Shown here one piece after another: positions 7,932 to 16,645 of a stretch of DNA of 64,000 nt. Each line of letters begins with the position of its first letter. The first letter of the stretch is position 1. The DNA is from Georgenia sp. TF02-10 (GTDB lineage: Bacteria > Actinomycetota > Actinomycetes > Actinomycetales > Actinomycetaceae): contig NZ_CP094289.1 of NCBI RefSeq assembly GCF_022759505.1, positions 1,984,001 through 2,048,000 of the forward strand, read 5' to 3'. The notes under the pieces are model-generated. The model had not been told where the DNA came from. It saw nothing but the letters and a program-made list of their open reading frames with translations, and searched no databases. The translations under genes were made by a program, and so were the position numbers.

Positions 7932-8927
7932 CTACGAGTCGCGCGGCTCGCTCGGTCGACCCTCGCGGCGGTGCTGGTCCGGTGTGGCGTCCTGCGCGAC
8001 GCTCTGCTCCACGGCCACCGTGCGCCGGGCCTCGGCGGCGATGGCGTCGGCCGACTCGAGCGCCCGGTCCTTGCGGAACTCGAGGAAGGACCACACGACC
8101 GCGGCGGCCCAGAGCGCGTAAATGACCGCGTAGACCGTGAAGCGGGTCCCGTCGGGGGCGTCGACCCAGTCGCTCCTGAGCAGCGTTCGGGTGTTGGTCA
8201 GGACGATGATGCCGCCGACCAACGAGCCGAGCATCCGCGGCGGGATGTGCCGGACGAGCCAGGCCGCGATGGGCGCCGCGATCAGGCCGCCGACCAGCAG
8301 GACGGCGACCCAGGCGAAGTTCACGCCCTGGGACCCGAGCGCGACCAGGAACCCGAGGCTGGCGGCCAGCGCCACGACGAACTCGGAGGTGTCGATCGAG
8401 CCGATCACCTTGCGCGGCTCCATCCGGCCGCTGGCCAGGATGGCGGGCGTGCCCACCGGACCCCAGCCGCCGCCGCCGGTCGCGTCGACGAAGCCCGCGA
8501 CCAGCCCCAGCGGGCCGAGGAAGCGTGCGCGCACCCGCTTGCCCAGGTGGCGCCGGTCGACGCCGCGGAGGGTGAAGCGCACGAGGATGTAGGCGCCGAG
8601 GGTCACCAGGATCAGCGACATCACCGGGGCGGCGACCTCGGTGGACAGGCTGGCGAGGAACGTCGCGCCGGCGAAGGCGCCGACGGCGCCGGGCAGGCCG
8701 ATCTTCGCGACCACCCACCAGTCGACGTTGCCGAACTTCCAGTGCGAGAGACCGGACGCGAGCGTCGTCCCGATCTCCGCGAGGTGGACGGTCGCGGACG
8801 CGGCCGCCGGGTTGGTGCCGATGGCGAGCAGCAGGGTGGTCGACGTGACGCCGTAGGCCATGCCGAGGCTGCCGTCAACGAGCTGAGCGGCCAGGCCGAC
8901 GAGGGCGAGCAGGACGAGGGTCTTCAT
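7932..8927 (-). CDS. TauE/SafE family sulfite/sulfonate exporter
   Basis: A 331-residue integral membrane protein. The N-terminal repeat VGLAAQLVDGSLGMAYGVTS carries the family's QxVDGxLGMAYG motif, and the second half has GLVAGFVDATGGGGWGPVGT. Around eight helices are predicted by eye. Members move sulfite, sulfoacetate or other sulfur anions across the inner membrane. The ATG at 8927 is chosen over 8954 because GGAG lies 11 bases upstream and homology starts there. A short cysteine-containing leader peptide lies 162 bp upstream on the same strand, which suggests control by cysteine availability and supports a sulfur role. Confidence 0.9.
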   Translation of the reverse strand: MKTLVLLALVGLAAQLVDGSLGMAYGVTSTTLLLAIGTNPAAASATVHLAEIGTTLASGLSHWKFGNVDWWVVAKIGLPGAVGAFAGATFLASLSTEVAAPVMSLILVTLGAYILVRFTLRGVDRRHLGKRVRARFLGPLGLVAGFVDATGGGGWGPVGTPAILASGRMEPRKVIGSIDTSEFVVALAASLGFLVALGSQGVNFAWVAVLLVGGLIAAPIAAWLVRHIPPRMLGSLVGGIIVLTNTRTLLRSDWVDAPDGTRFTVYAVIYALWAAAVVWSFLEFRKDRALESADAIAAEARRTVAVEQSVAQDATPDQHRREGRPSEPRDS

Positions 8928-9089
8928 GGGTGTGACTCCGAGTCTCGGGGCCACGGGCGCACCGGCAGGGGCTGCCCGGGCAGGGAGGGGTACCGAGCGG
9001 CAGGGGGCTGCCGAACGGGAGGCTGCCGGGCGGGGGCTGCCGAGAGGGGAGGGGTGAAGCGGAGGTGGTGCGCGGTCAGGGGCGGGGAG

Positions 9090-9173
9090 TCAGCGGGCCG
9101 GACAGGCCGCGCTGCAGACGTGCAGCAGGTCGACGTGGATCCGCCCCACCAGGAGCACCACTGTCGCGAGCAC
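9090..9173 (-). CDS. Putative leader peptide upstream of TauE gene
   Basis: A 27-residue frame from a GTG at 9173 to a TGA at 9090. Its second half reads GRIHVDLLHVCSAACPAR. This has the R-x-H-V-D-L-x-x-V-x-x-A-x-C pattern of the short leader peptides found upstream of sulfur and metal transport genes in actinobacteria, with two Cys codons near the stop. A -10-like TACGCT lies 6 bases upstream of the GTG with TGACCG 18 bases before it, so the transcript would start at or near the GTG (leaderless). The likely role is cis-acting: ribosome stalling at Cys codons when cysteine is scarce would alter expression of the exporter. No Shine-Dalgarno sequence is visible. GTGs at 9161 and 9158 are alternative starts. 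Confidence 0.62.
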   Translation of the reverse strand: MLATVVLLVGRIHVDLLHVCSAACPAR

Positions 9174-9179
9174 GGGCGG

Positions 9180-9209
9180 AGCGTACCAGAGCGTCTGTAA
9201 TGCCGGTCA
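9180..9209 (-). promoter_or_regulatory. Candidate promoter of leader peptide/tauE transcript
   Basis: On the minus strand TGACCG (9209-9204), an 18-base spacer and TACGCT (9185-9180), ending 6 bases before the leader GTG. It fits a housekeeping-sigma promoter that gives a leaderless mRNA. Confidence 0.42.
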
Positions 9210-9363
9210 CACGATGCTGGACTACGTGCGAGACCTACGGAGGCGACCAGCTGGGCGAGGATTGCAGCGACTCCCCGCGGCGCCGCGCCGCCGCCTGCGC
9301 CCACGTCGTCCTGACGGTGGCGACGACTGCCGAGGCACCGTCAGGCGGGCTGCCGAGTCGCTG

Positions 9364-10899
9364 TCAGGCGAGGTTGAGCTCGAGGGTGACGTAGGAGTGG
9401 GCCGGGATGTCGACCTGGAGGCCGTGCCCGAAGGCCTGGTCGGTCGTCCTCACCCCGTGGAAGTCGTGGACGGCGACGGCGGCGCTCGCCTGGGGGGTGT
9501 TGGCCGCCTGCAGGGTGTCGGCGGTGAGGATCCGCCCGCGGGTGCCGGTCACCGCCCGGCCCCGCAGGTCCAGCACGACGGTCGCGGGGCCGTCGGCGTC
9601 CAGGTTGGTCAGGGAGACCAGCGCGGTGTCGCCCTTGACCGAGGCGGACGCCGAGACCCGCTCGAGCTCGCCCTCGCCCACCGCCTTGGTGGGGGTGGCG
9701 GTGAGGTGGACGTCCAGGGCCGCGGCGTCGTGGTGGCCGGTGTTCATCGCGAAGACGTGGTAGGTCGGGGTGAGCACGAGGGCGCCGGTGCCGGGGTCGG
9801 TGAGGATCATGGCCTGGAGCACGTTGACGGTCTGGGCGATGTTCGCCATGACCAGGCGGTCGGCGTGGCGGTGGAAGGCGTCGAAGTGCACGGCGGCGAC
9901 GAGGGCGTCGCGCAGGGTGTTCTGCTGGTACAGGAACCCGGGGTTGGTGCCCGGCTCGACGTTCCACCAGGTGCCCCACTCGTCCAGGACGAGCCCGACC
10001 GTCCGGCCGGGGTCGTAGACGTCCATGACGGCGGCGTGCCCGCGGATGATCTCCTCCACGCGGCGGGCCTGGACCATGGTGGCGTAGTAGTCCTCGGTGC
10101 CGAAGTCCAGGGCGCTGCCCTTGTCGTGCCAGGGGCCGGGGACGGTGTAGTAGTGGAAGGAGATGCCCTGGAAGAACCCCCGCGGTTCGCGGGTCCAGCC
10201 CAGGCAGCTGATCGCCTTCATCAGGGTCTCGGTCCAGGCGTAGTCATCGTCGGAGGCGCCGGCCGCGATGCGGTAGAGCCTGTTCTCGCCGTGGTCGCGG
10301 CAGAACGTGGCGTACTGGCGGGCGAGGTCGGCGTAGGCCTCGGCGCGCATGTTGCCCCCGCAGCCCCACGCCTCGTTGCCGATGCCCCAGAACTTCACCT
10401 TCCAGGGCTCGGCGCGGCCGTTCTCCCGGCGCAGCGCGGCCATCGGGGAGTCACCGTCCCGGGTGAGGTACTCCACCCACTCGCTCATCTCGCGCACGGT
10501 GCCCGAGCCGACGTTGCCGTTGACGTACGGCTCGGCACCGAGCAGCTCGCACAGGTGCATGAACTCGTGCGTGCCGAAGGCGTTGTCCTCCACCACGTCG
10601 CCCCAGTGGGTGTTGACCATCCGCGGCCGGTCCTGCCGCGGGCCGACGCCGTCGCGCCAGTGGTACTCATCCGCGAAGCAGCCGCCGGGCCAGCGCAGGT
10701 TCGGGACGTCCAGGGCCCGGAGGGCCTCGACGACGTCGAGGCGGATGCCGCCCTCGTTCGGGATGTCGGAGTCCTCACCGACCCAGAACCCGCCGTAGAT
10801 GCACCGGCCCAGGTGCTCGGCGAAGTGGCCGTACAGGTGCCGGCTGATCGTGGGTCCGGGGACATCGAGGTCGATGACGGCACGCGCGGTCGAGAGCAT
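9364..10899 (-). CDS. abfA: Alpha-L-arabinofuranosidase, glycoside hydrolase family 51
   Basis: A 511-residue intracellular-type enzyme with no signal peptide. It removes terminal alpha-L-arabinofuranosyl groups from arabinan or arabinoxylan fragments. The TIM-barrel starts at [20 protein letters not shown]. The acid/base glutamate is E176 in [13 protein letters not shown], and the nucleophile is E307 in [11 protein letters not shown] beta-sandwich C-terminal domain ends [20 protein letters not shown] lies 6 bases before the chosen ATG; the upstream frame to 11025 is not used. Length matches the family (~500). A relic of a second copy lies at 7806-7900. Confidence 0.93.
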   Translation of the reverse strand: MLSTARAVIDLDVPGPTISRHLYGHFAEHLGRCIYGGFWVGEDSDIPNEGGIRLDVVEALRALDVPNLRWPGGCFADEYHWRDGVGPRQDRPRMVNTHWGDVVEDNAFGTHEFMHLCELLGAEPYVNGNVGSGTVREMSEWVEYLTRDGDSPMAALRRENGRAEPWKVKFWGIGNEAWGCGGNMRAEAYADLARQYATFCRDHGENRLYRIAAGASDDDYAWTETLMKAISCLGWTREPRGFFQGISFHYYTVPGPWHDKGSALDFGTEDYYATMVQARRVEEIIRGHAAVMDVYDPGRTVGLVLDEWGTWWNVEPGTNPGFLYQQNTLRDALVAAVHFDAFHRHADRLVMANIAQTVNVLQAMILTDPGTGALVLTPTYHVFAMNTGHHDAAALDVHLTATPTKAVGEGELERVSASASVKGDTALVSLTNLDADGPATVVLDLRGRAVTGTRGRILTADTLQAANTPQASAAVAVHDFHGVRTTDQAFGHGLQVDIPAHSYVTLELNLA

Positions 10900-11165
10900 G
10901 AAACTCCTTGGAGCGTCGGGGTGGAAGATGACGATGGGGGAGTGGCCCGTGCACGTGTCTGCGGTCACGTTGCCGGCCCGGAACGACCGGGCTGCCGGTC
11001 GGGAGGGCCCTGCCGGCACGGTCACCTCACCATGCCGGCGAACCTATACGTCGACGGGCATGGTCGTGCGGGGCGCTCGGTTTGCGGGTGGGACGACGTC
11101 GCCAGCCGGGTCCACCGCTCCACCGCGATGAGGCCTATGGGAAAGGACCGTTCCCGGGCGATTGG
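10900..11165. other. Intergenic region, no gene seen
   Basis: It must contain the abfA promoter (leftward) and the end of the yfcC pseudogene transcript. A short inverted repeat GGGAA / TTCCC lies near 11139-11155. No frame with homology or good codon bias was found. Confidence 0.5.
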
Positions 11166-12499
11166 TCAGTTCCAGCCGATGGCCTGGGCGATGATCAGCG
11201 CGACGATGGAGATGGTGAGCCAGATGCCCAGCAGCGGCAGGTAGAAGCGAACCCACCGCTGCCAGGGAACACGACCAACGGCGATCGCCGCCATGAAGTA
11301 GCCCGAGGTGGGGTAGATCAGGTTCGTCATGCCGTCGCCGAGCTGGTAGGCCAGCACCGTCGTCTGACGCGTGACACCGACCAGGTCGGACAGCGGGGCG
11401 AGGATCGGCAGCGTGACGACTGCCTGACCCGACCCGGAGGGGACGATGAGGTTGAACAGCGCCTGCAGGATGAGCATCGCGATCGCGGTCAGCACCGGTG
11501 GGACCGCGTCGACCGCGGTGCCCAGACCGTTGACGATCGTGTCCAGGATCTGCCCGTCCTCCAGGACGAGGGCTACCGCACGGGCGAAGCCGACGATCAG
11601 CGCACCGCCCAGCACGTCACGGGCACCGGCGTCGAAGCCCTCGGCGATCTGCCGTGTGCTCAGCCCGGCGACAAGACCGACGACGACCGCCATGACAAGG
11701 AACAACCCGGCCATCTCCACAAAGAGCCACCCCTGCGTGGTCAGACCCCACACCAGCACGCCGACGAACGGCAGCATCGCCAGGGCCGCGAGCCGCTGAC
11801 GGTGGCTCATCCGCTCGCCGTGGCCCGTCACAGGCGCAAGCTCGGGGTCCTCGACCGGGACGTCCGCAACGAAAGAACGGGCAGGATCGCTGCGCACCCG
11901 GGCGGCGTAGGCCATCGTCCACGCGATACCGGCGGAGATCAGGGCAAGGTAGACCACTACGCGGAAGCTGAGACCGGAGAAGGGCGGCAGGCCGGCAATC
12001 TGCTGACCCAGGCCAGTGTTGATCGGATTGAGGAACCCCGCGGCGAAGCCGGCGCCCGTGCCGACCAAGGCAGTGGCGACGGCGGTGACGCGGTCGAAGC
12101 CCAGCGCCAGGATGAGCGGCATGATCGCGGGGATGTAGACCAGCGACAGCTCAGGCACCCCGATCAGGCTCGCGATCAGGGAGAAGAGCAGCATGAGGGC
12201 GGGGATGACGAGGATGCCCCGGTCGGCGAAGCGCCGGGCAGCGGCTCCCAGGGCTAGGTCGACCACGCCGGTGCGCCGGATGACGGCGAACATCCCCCCG
12301 ACGACCAGGACGAAGAAGACGATCTGGCTGGCGTCGATCACCCCGCGCGGGATGGCGGTGACGAGCTGGAGCAGCGTCGTGGGCGTTGAGGCCACGGACT
12401 GGAAGCTGTCGGGGTCGACCAGCTCACGGCCGCCCGGGCCCGCAACACGCTCGTAGCGCCCGCCGGGGACCGCGTAGGTCAGCAAGGCCGCAACGCCGA

Positions 12500-13633
12500 T
12501 ACTAAGGCGGTCGTAAGTAGGTCGACTCCGGCGGCCTTTTCTGCCATAATGGTTCTATGCGCGACAACGACGGCCGGAAGCTGGACCACGCCACCTTGGA
12601 GCAGATGCGGTTCCGCGCGGTGGACGCGGTAGAGGCCGGGGCCCACCCGGAAGATGTCGCGAAGATGCTGGGGATGCACGCGAAAACGGTGTACGGGTGG
12701 TTGGCCAGAGCGCGTGAGGGTGGCCGGGATGCGTTGAAGGCCAAACCGGTCCCGGGTCGGCCACCAAAGCTGGACGGAAGCCAGCTGCGCCGGCTTTACA
12801 CACTGATCGTCGGGACCAACCCGCGCCAGCTCCAGTTCGACTTCGAGCTGTGGACCCGGGCGATGGTGCGTGAGGTGATCCGGCGCGAGTTCGGGGTGCA
12901 CCTGTCGGAGGTGTCCGTGGGCCGGTTGCTCAGGAAGCTCGGCCTGTCGCCCCAGCGCCCGCTGTGGCGGGCCTGGCAGGCCGACCCCGAGGCGGTGGAG
13001 CGGTGGAAGGCGGAGGAGTTCCCCGCGATCCGGGCGGCGGCCAAGGCCGAGGGCGCGACGGTGTACTTCGCGGACGAGGCCGGCATCCGCTCGGACTACC
13101 ACGCCGGGACCACCTGGGCCCCGGTCGGGCGCACCCCGGTGGTCAAGGCCACCGGGGCCCGGCACTCCCTGAACATGATCTCCGCGCTCACCCCCGCCGG
13201 AAAGCTGCGGTTCGCCACCTACACCGGCTCCTTCACCGCCGACCAGTTCATCAGCTTCTGCAAGAAGCTGCTCGCCGACACCGGCCGCGACGGCGGCGGC
13301 GGGGTGTACCTGGTCGTCGACGGTCACTCCACCCACAAGGCCAAGAAGGTCAAGGAGTTCATCGCCTCCACCGACGGCCGGCTGAAGGTGTTCATCCTGC
13401 CCGCCTACTCACCACAGCTCAACCCCGACGAGTGGGTCTGGAAGAACGTCAAGCACGACCGCGTCGGGCGCACCGCCCCACGCACCGCCGAGGAGTTCAA
13501 GAGCAACGTCATCGCCGCGCTCCACCGCCTCCAGAAACTACCGCACCTGGTACGCGGGTTCTTCGCCGATCCAGATCTCCGCTACATCACCGCATAACGG
13601 ACCGGAGTCGACTTACTTACGTTCTCCTTAGTA
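12500..13633 (+). mobile_element. IS630-family insertion sequence (copy 1)
   Basis: The element spans 12502-13631 and is flanked by TA (12500-12501 and 13632-13633), the target duplication of IS630/Tc1-type elements. The ends are imperfect inverted repeats of about 32 bp: both read inward CTAAGG, then a variable block, then CGTAAGTA, then GTCGACTCCGG. It carries one complete transposase gene. Both ends and the frame are intact, so it may still be active, and the host gene can be rebuilt exactly, so insertion was recent. Confidence 0.92.
12557..13597 (+). CDS. IS630 family transposase
   Basis: A 346-residue DDE transposase. The N-terminal helix-turn-helix is EDVAKMLGMHAKTVYGWLAR, with a second winged-helix part ending VSVGRLLRKLGLSPQRP. 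The catalytic triad is the D of VYFADEAGIRSDY, the D of VYLVVDGHSTHKAK and the E of NPDEWVWKNVKHDR. It cuts at the element ends and integrates at TA. Its ATG lies about 55 bp inside the left end and the stop about 34 bp from the right end, normal for the family. It shares little identity with the second IS630 transposase in this window (53713-54744). Confidence 0.94.
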   Translation: MRDNDGRKLDHATLEQMRFRAVDAVEAGAHPEDVAKMLGMHAKTVYGWLARAREGGRDALKAKPVPGRPPKLDGSQLRRLYTLIVGTNPRQLQFDFELWTRAMVREVIRREFGVHLSEVSVGRLLRKLGLSPQRPLWRAWQADPEAVERWKAEEFPAIRAAAKAEGATVYFADEAGIRSDYHAGTTWAPVGRTPVVKATGARHSLNMISALTPAGKLRFATYTGSFTADQFISFCKKLLADTGRDGGGGVYLVVDGHSTHKAKKVKEFIASTDGRLKVFILPAYSPQLNPDEWVWKNVKHDRVGRTAPRTAEEFKSNVIAALHRLQKLPHLVRGFFADPDLRYITA

Positions 13634-13713
13634 AGGGCGGTGATGATGACGTAGACGTGCGGGAAGCCCAGCCGAGTCCTGGCCGCCGCTAACGGCGTGG
13701 TGCGCGATGCCAT

Positions 13714-14160
13714 AGATGTGAACCTTCCGTGAAGTTGTTGCGCGCCGATGTCGGCTGCGAGTAGGTGATGAACGGTTAGGCGTCGGGCCTGTCCCGCGCG
13801 GCTGGGATCGCTGAGTGCCCTTCTGAACATGGCGGTGATAAAAGGCCATCCAGACGTCAGCCGAGGGACTCGAATCCGGTGGCGGACGCACAGGCGATTG
13901 AGCAGCTCGACATCAGCGGAACCAGTGGATTGCCGCCAGGTGCGCGACACTGAGCCCAGAAATTAGGTGCTCTTGCGTTGACGAGTGAGCCGCTGGGGGC
14001 TGCGCCTCAGGGCAAACAGCACCCGGTGTGGACCCGTCCCAGGTCCAGCCAGCGGCGCTCAGCAAGTCGAAGTAGCGAGTGCACCGCACCACCATAGCGT
14101 CGGCGCCGCGGCCGAGATGACAGCGACCGCATCGTGGGGCACATCTGTGAGAGCTCCCGG
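13714..14160. other. Intergenic region upstream of yfcC, no gene seen
   Basis: About 450 bp between the yfcC start and the RES toxin stop. No frame has a start with a ribosome site and homology. Base composition is lower in GC than the core regions, in keeping with acquired DNA. It should contain the original yfcC promoter. GGGACTCGAATCC near 13863 looks like a tRNA T-arm but has no supporting stem. Confidence 0.5.
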
Positions 14161-14826
14161 TCACGGTGTGCGGGTCAGCATGTCGACATTGACGAACGCG
14201 CACAGGTCCACGAGCCAGTCCCGGTCGGGACCGATGGCGAAGACGCGGCCGTAGTCCGTCACCACGCGCAGGTCGCCGCTGGGGACCCGGTCGCCGAACA
14301 GGATGTAGGCCCGGTCGGTGTTGCACCGGGCAGACATCCACACCGCCCCGTCCAGCCCGGCGGCGTGCGCGGCCGCGCCCCACCGCACCGTCTCGCGGTA
14401 GGTGCGTGCGGGGGAGGCGGTCAGCTGCGGGGCGTCCACGCCGAGGCGGCGCAGGCCGAGACTATGGAAGGCCGCCAGACGCAGCTCGTGGACGGTCTCC
14501 AGCGCCCCGGCGACGGAGCGCTCGTAGTCCTCGGGGAGCAGTCGGCCGCCGGTGAGCGGGACGTCGTGCAGCAACGATTCGCACACTGCAGCTACCTCGG
14601 ACTGGGCGGCGTAGAGCACCGGCACGGGCGGATTGCGGAAGAACGAGAACCGCTGCGGCCCGCCGAACCCGGGATTGAACGTAGTGACGTGCCGACCAGG
14701 GGCGGTGCTGAACGTCCGGTACAGGCGTGACCCGGCGGGCAGCACCTCGACGACGGGGTCGAACGGCTCCGGCGGCGCCGGGACCGTCACCTCGAACCCG
14801 GCCGCCGACGTGGGGACCGGGCTCAC
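14161..14826 (-). CDS. RES domain toxin
   Basis: A 221-residue RES-family protein. RES toxins degrade NAD+ and arrest growth until neutralised by an Xre/ParS-type antitoxin. Visible features are the N-terminal LPAGSRLYRTFSTAPGRHV with the conserved Arg and Tyr, FNPGFGGPQRFSFF, YAAQSEVAAVCESLLHD with the conserved Glu, and the C-terminal GLDGAVWMSARCNTDRAYIL with the Ser. The start is a GTG at 14826 overlapping the antitoxin's TGA (GTGA), so the antitoxin is made first and the toxin is translationally coupled. The antitoxin lies directly upstream. Confidence 0.86.
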   Translation of the reverse strand: MSPVPTSAAGFEVTVPAPPEPFDPVVEVLPAGSRLYRTFSTAPGRHVTTFNPGFGGPQRFSFFRNPPVPVLYAAQSEVAAVCESLLHDVPLTGGRLLPEDYERSVAGALETVHELRLAAFHSLGLRRLGVDAPQLTASPARTYRETVRWGAAAHAAGLDGAVWMSARCNTDRAYILFGDRVPSGDLRVVTDYGRVFAIGPDRDWLVDLCAFVNVDMLTRTP

Positions 14827-15569
14827 CACTGCGGCGACATCGCGGAGACAGCGGCGTCGAGCACGAGTCGCGGGTCGTCGCGGAGGAGATCCACCGGCCG
14901 GCGGTCCCCGGGCATCCGTGCCGAGGGGGAGCAGAGCCAGAGCACGACGGACTCGTCGCTCCAGTCGTGCTCCCGAGCCACCGCGACGAGCTCGGACACG
15001 AACGGGGCGACCTCCGGGTCGAGCTGGAAGCCGGGGTAGCGGTACGCACCGCCGCGGCGGACGCCGAGAAGCCTGCCGGCCCGTCGCTGTGCCGAGGCCC
15101 AGGTGCGGTTGCCGCTGTAACCCATGCGCTCGGCCGCCTCGCTGCTGGTGAGCAGCCCGAACTCGTGCTCGATCTCCCGCCAGGCGTTCTCCGTGGCCTG
15201 CGCGGCGCGCGCCAGCTGCGGTGATACGGAGGTCTCGGCCGCGGTCATGGCCGGAGCGAGAGACGAGAGCCCCTCGGCCACGTCTTCGAACACCTCGACC
15301 CGGGGGCCCGCTGCGAGCAGCCCGTGCCAGCGCTCGAGCAGCGCCCGCATGCGCGGGTCGGTCTCTACGCGTTCCTGGTCCCGCTCGTAGACCTCGAGGT
15401 CGCGGTACTCCATGATCTCCGCGAACACGTCTGGGTCGGCGAGCGACCACTGCAACCGCAGCGCGACACCCGCCGGCTCCTCGTACACCGGTCGAGCCTC
15501 CTCCAGGAAGCGCTCGAGGTCCTCGCGCCGGCCGGGAAGTACCCGTGCGTGCAGGTAGAGGACGATCAT
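14823..15569 (-). CDS. Antitoxin of the RES pair with an extra N-terminal ABM-like domain
   Basis: A 248-residue protein. Residues ~1-95 resemble an antibiotic-biosynthesis-monooxygenase (ABM) dimeric alpha-beta fold (MIVLYLHARVLPGRREDL, then FAEIMEYRDLEVYERDQ). Residues ~115-245 match Xre/MbcA/ParS-type antitoxins of RES toxins: a helix-turn-helix (LTSSEAAERMGYSGNRTWAS), RAGRLLGVRRGGAYRYPGFQ and the toxin-binding part DESVVLWLCSPSARMPG. The usual antitoxin is about 130-150 residues, so the N-terminal domain is an unusual addition. The ATG at 15569 begins exactly at the ABM-like strand. A palindrome with a likely promoter lies ~90 bp upstream. Confidence 0.8.
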   Translation of the reverse strand: MIVLYLHARVLPGRREDLERFLEEARPVYEEPAGVALRLQWSLADPDVFAEIMEYRDLEVYERDQERVETDPRMRALLERWHGLLAAGPRVEVFEDVAEGLSSLAPAMTAAETSVSPQLARAAQATENAWREIEHEFGLLTSSEAAERMGYSGNRTWASAQRRAGRLLGVRRGGAYRYPGFQLDPEVAPFVSELVAVAREHDWSDESVVLWLCSPSARMPGDRRPVDLLRDDPRLVLDAAVSAMSPQW

Positions 15570-15658
15570 GACGCCGAGGTTCCCACACGGAGGTTGTGCG
15601 CCGCGGCGGGGGACGTCGCCGCGGGGACATCGGCGGCGGACGCACCTCGTGGAATGAC

Positions 15659-15672
15659 ATAATGTGCATTAT
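15659..15672 (-). promoter_or_regulatory. Palindromic operator/promoter of the RES-antitoxin operon
   Basis: Perfect 14-bp palindrome ATAATGTGCATTAT in an otherwise GC-rich region. Read leftward it contains a -10-like CATTAT. Position, about 90 bp before the antitoxin ATG, fits autoregulation by the helix-turn-helix antitoxin. Confidence 0.5.
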
Positions 15673-15700
15673 CGGATGGTGCTAGGAGTGGCTCCGGTCA

Positions 15701-16639
15701 TCACAGCGGGTCCCGGTTCACGACGAGCGGGCCGCCCTGGACGGCGCGCGCGAGATCGGCCTCGACGATTCGCACAGCCTCGGCATGAGAGGTCCAGAAA
15801 CGGCGGTATCGGATCACGGCGTCGCACTGCTGGGCCAGGCGCTGCGCCGACTCCTGTGAGCATGCCCGGCCGGTCTCCGGGTTGAAGACCTCGCGCACGT
15901 AGACGCTCGGCACCCAACGCCCACCGAGACCTTCGCCGGTGGCGACAGCGTTCTCGTACGACTCGCGCCAACGCTGGACGATGCGCTGGGCGGAAAGCTC
16001 GAAAGGAACCTCGACGTCGACCACCTCGATGGTGTAACCGGCGGCCTCCAGGCGCTGCCCGAGCTCGACGGCGCGGTCTGGCTTCGACAGCACGGAGTCG
16101 ATTACCACGTTGACGCCTTCGGCCAACATCTCGCGCTGCATCTGCTTGGCAAGGTAGGACGACTCCTCGTGCACGAGAGAGGCAAGCTCGAGCGGGTAGA
16201 ACGGCTCGCCCGCCGCTTCACGGTTCTTGATCGCCTCGGGCTTCAGGAAGGCGTCGTACGACCCGTCCGCCAGAGCCTCGCGCAAGAGCTTCTTCTTGAA
16301 CTCATCGGCATCTATGGCGATCCACCCGGACGCATCAACCCCGAGGACATCGCGCAGCACCACCGACTTTCCCGCCCCGGGCGGGCCGGCGAGAACGACG
16401 GCACGCCGTTCGCGGCGCGCGGCCGGATGCTCAGCGCGCGTCTCGTCCAGCAGACGGCGGTGGAGCGACCGCCGCTCTGGCGTACGCCGACGGACGTCGC
16501 TGTCGAAGAACCACTGCGGGTTTGCTGTTGTTGCATTAGGGCCAGTCGGGTCGAGCGGGCCACCTGCCCGCGAGAATGTCCGGACGGTCTCGCGGTGGGC
16601 GGCCGTCGGGGCTACATCGTCCTCGCGGGTCTGCATCAT
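15701..16639 (-). CDS. Zeta toxin family protein
   Basis: A 312-residue P-loop kinase of the zeta-toxin type, which phosphorylates UDP-N-acetyl sugars and blocks cell-wall synthesis. Walker A is AGPPGAGKSVV at about residues 84-94. It is followed by WIAIDADEFKKKL with the conserved Asp, and by NVVIDSVLSKPDRAVELG. An N-terminal ~60-residue region (PQWFFDSDVRRRTPERRSLH) is also seen in actinobacterial zeta proteins. A second Met lies one codon in. It follows a small helix-turn-helix gene by 6 bp on the same strand, which is the likely antitoxin. Confidence 0.86.
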   Translation of the reverse strand: MMQTREDDVAPTAAHRETVRTFSRAGGPLDPTGPNATTANPQWFFDSDVRRRTPERRSLHRRLLDETRAEHPAARRERRAVVLAGPPGAGKSVVLRDVLGVDASGWIAIDADEFKKKLLREALADGSYDAFLKPEAIKNREAAGEPFYPLELASLVHEESSYLAKQMQREMLAEGVNVVIDSVLSKPDRAVELGQRLEAAGYTIEVVDVEVPFELSAQRIVQRWRESYENAVATGEGLGGRWVPSVYVREVFNPETGRACSQESAQRLAQQCDAVIRYRRFWTSHAEAVRIVEADLARAVQGGPLVVNRDPL

Positions 16640-16645
16640 CCTCGG

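Larger units (their letters stand above)
11166..13713 (-). pseudogene. YfcC/DcuC-like transporter gene interrupted by an IS630-family element
   Basis: The gene is in two pieces. The N-terminal piece runs from the ATG at 13713 to the element edge (MASRTTPLAAARTRLGFPHV, then YVIITAL). The C-terminal piece starts at the other edge (IGVAALLTYAVPGGRYERV) and ends at 11166. Removing the element and one copy of the TA target duplication restores a single continuous frame of about 470 residues, normal for this family. These are multi-helix carriers of C4-dicarboxylates or peptides/amino acids. The C-terminal piece retains a CTG that could serve as a start, but the first membrane helix is lost. GGAAGG lies 12 bases before the original ATG. 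Confidence 0.88.

Noticed and set aside
8940-9304. Longer minus-strand frame overlapping the leader peptide region
   Set aside because: The composition is Pro/Ala/Arg-rich and non-homologous; the short cysteine-containing frame in another phase explains the region better.
13855-13900. tRNA-like T-arm sequence GGGACTCGAATCC
   Set aside because: The flanking bases do not form a 5-bp T-stem, and no acceptor or anticodon stem pairs around it.
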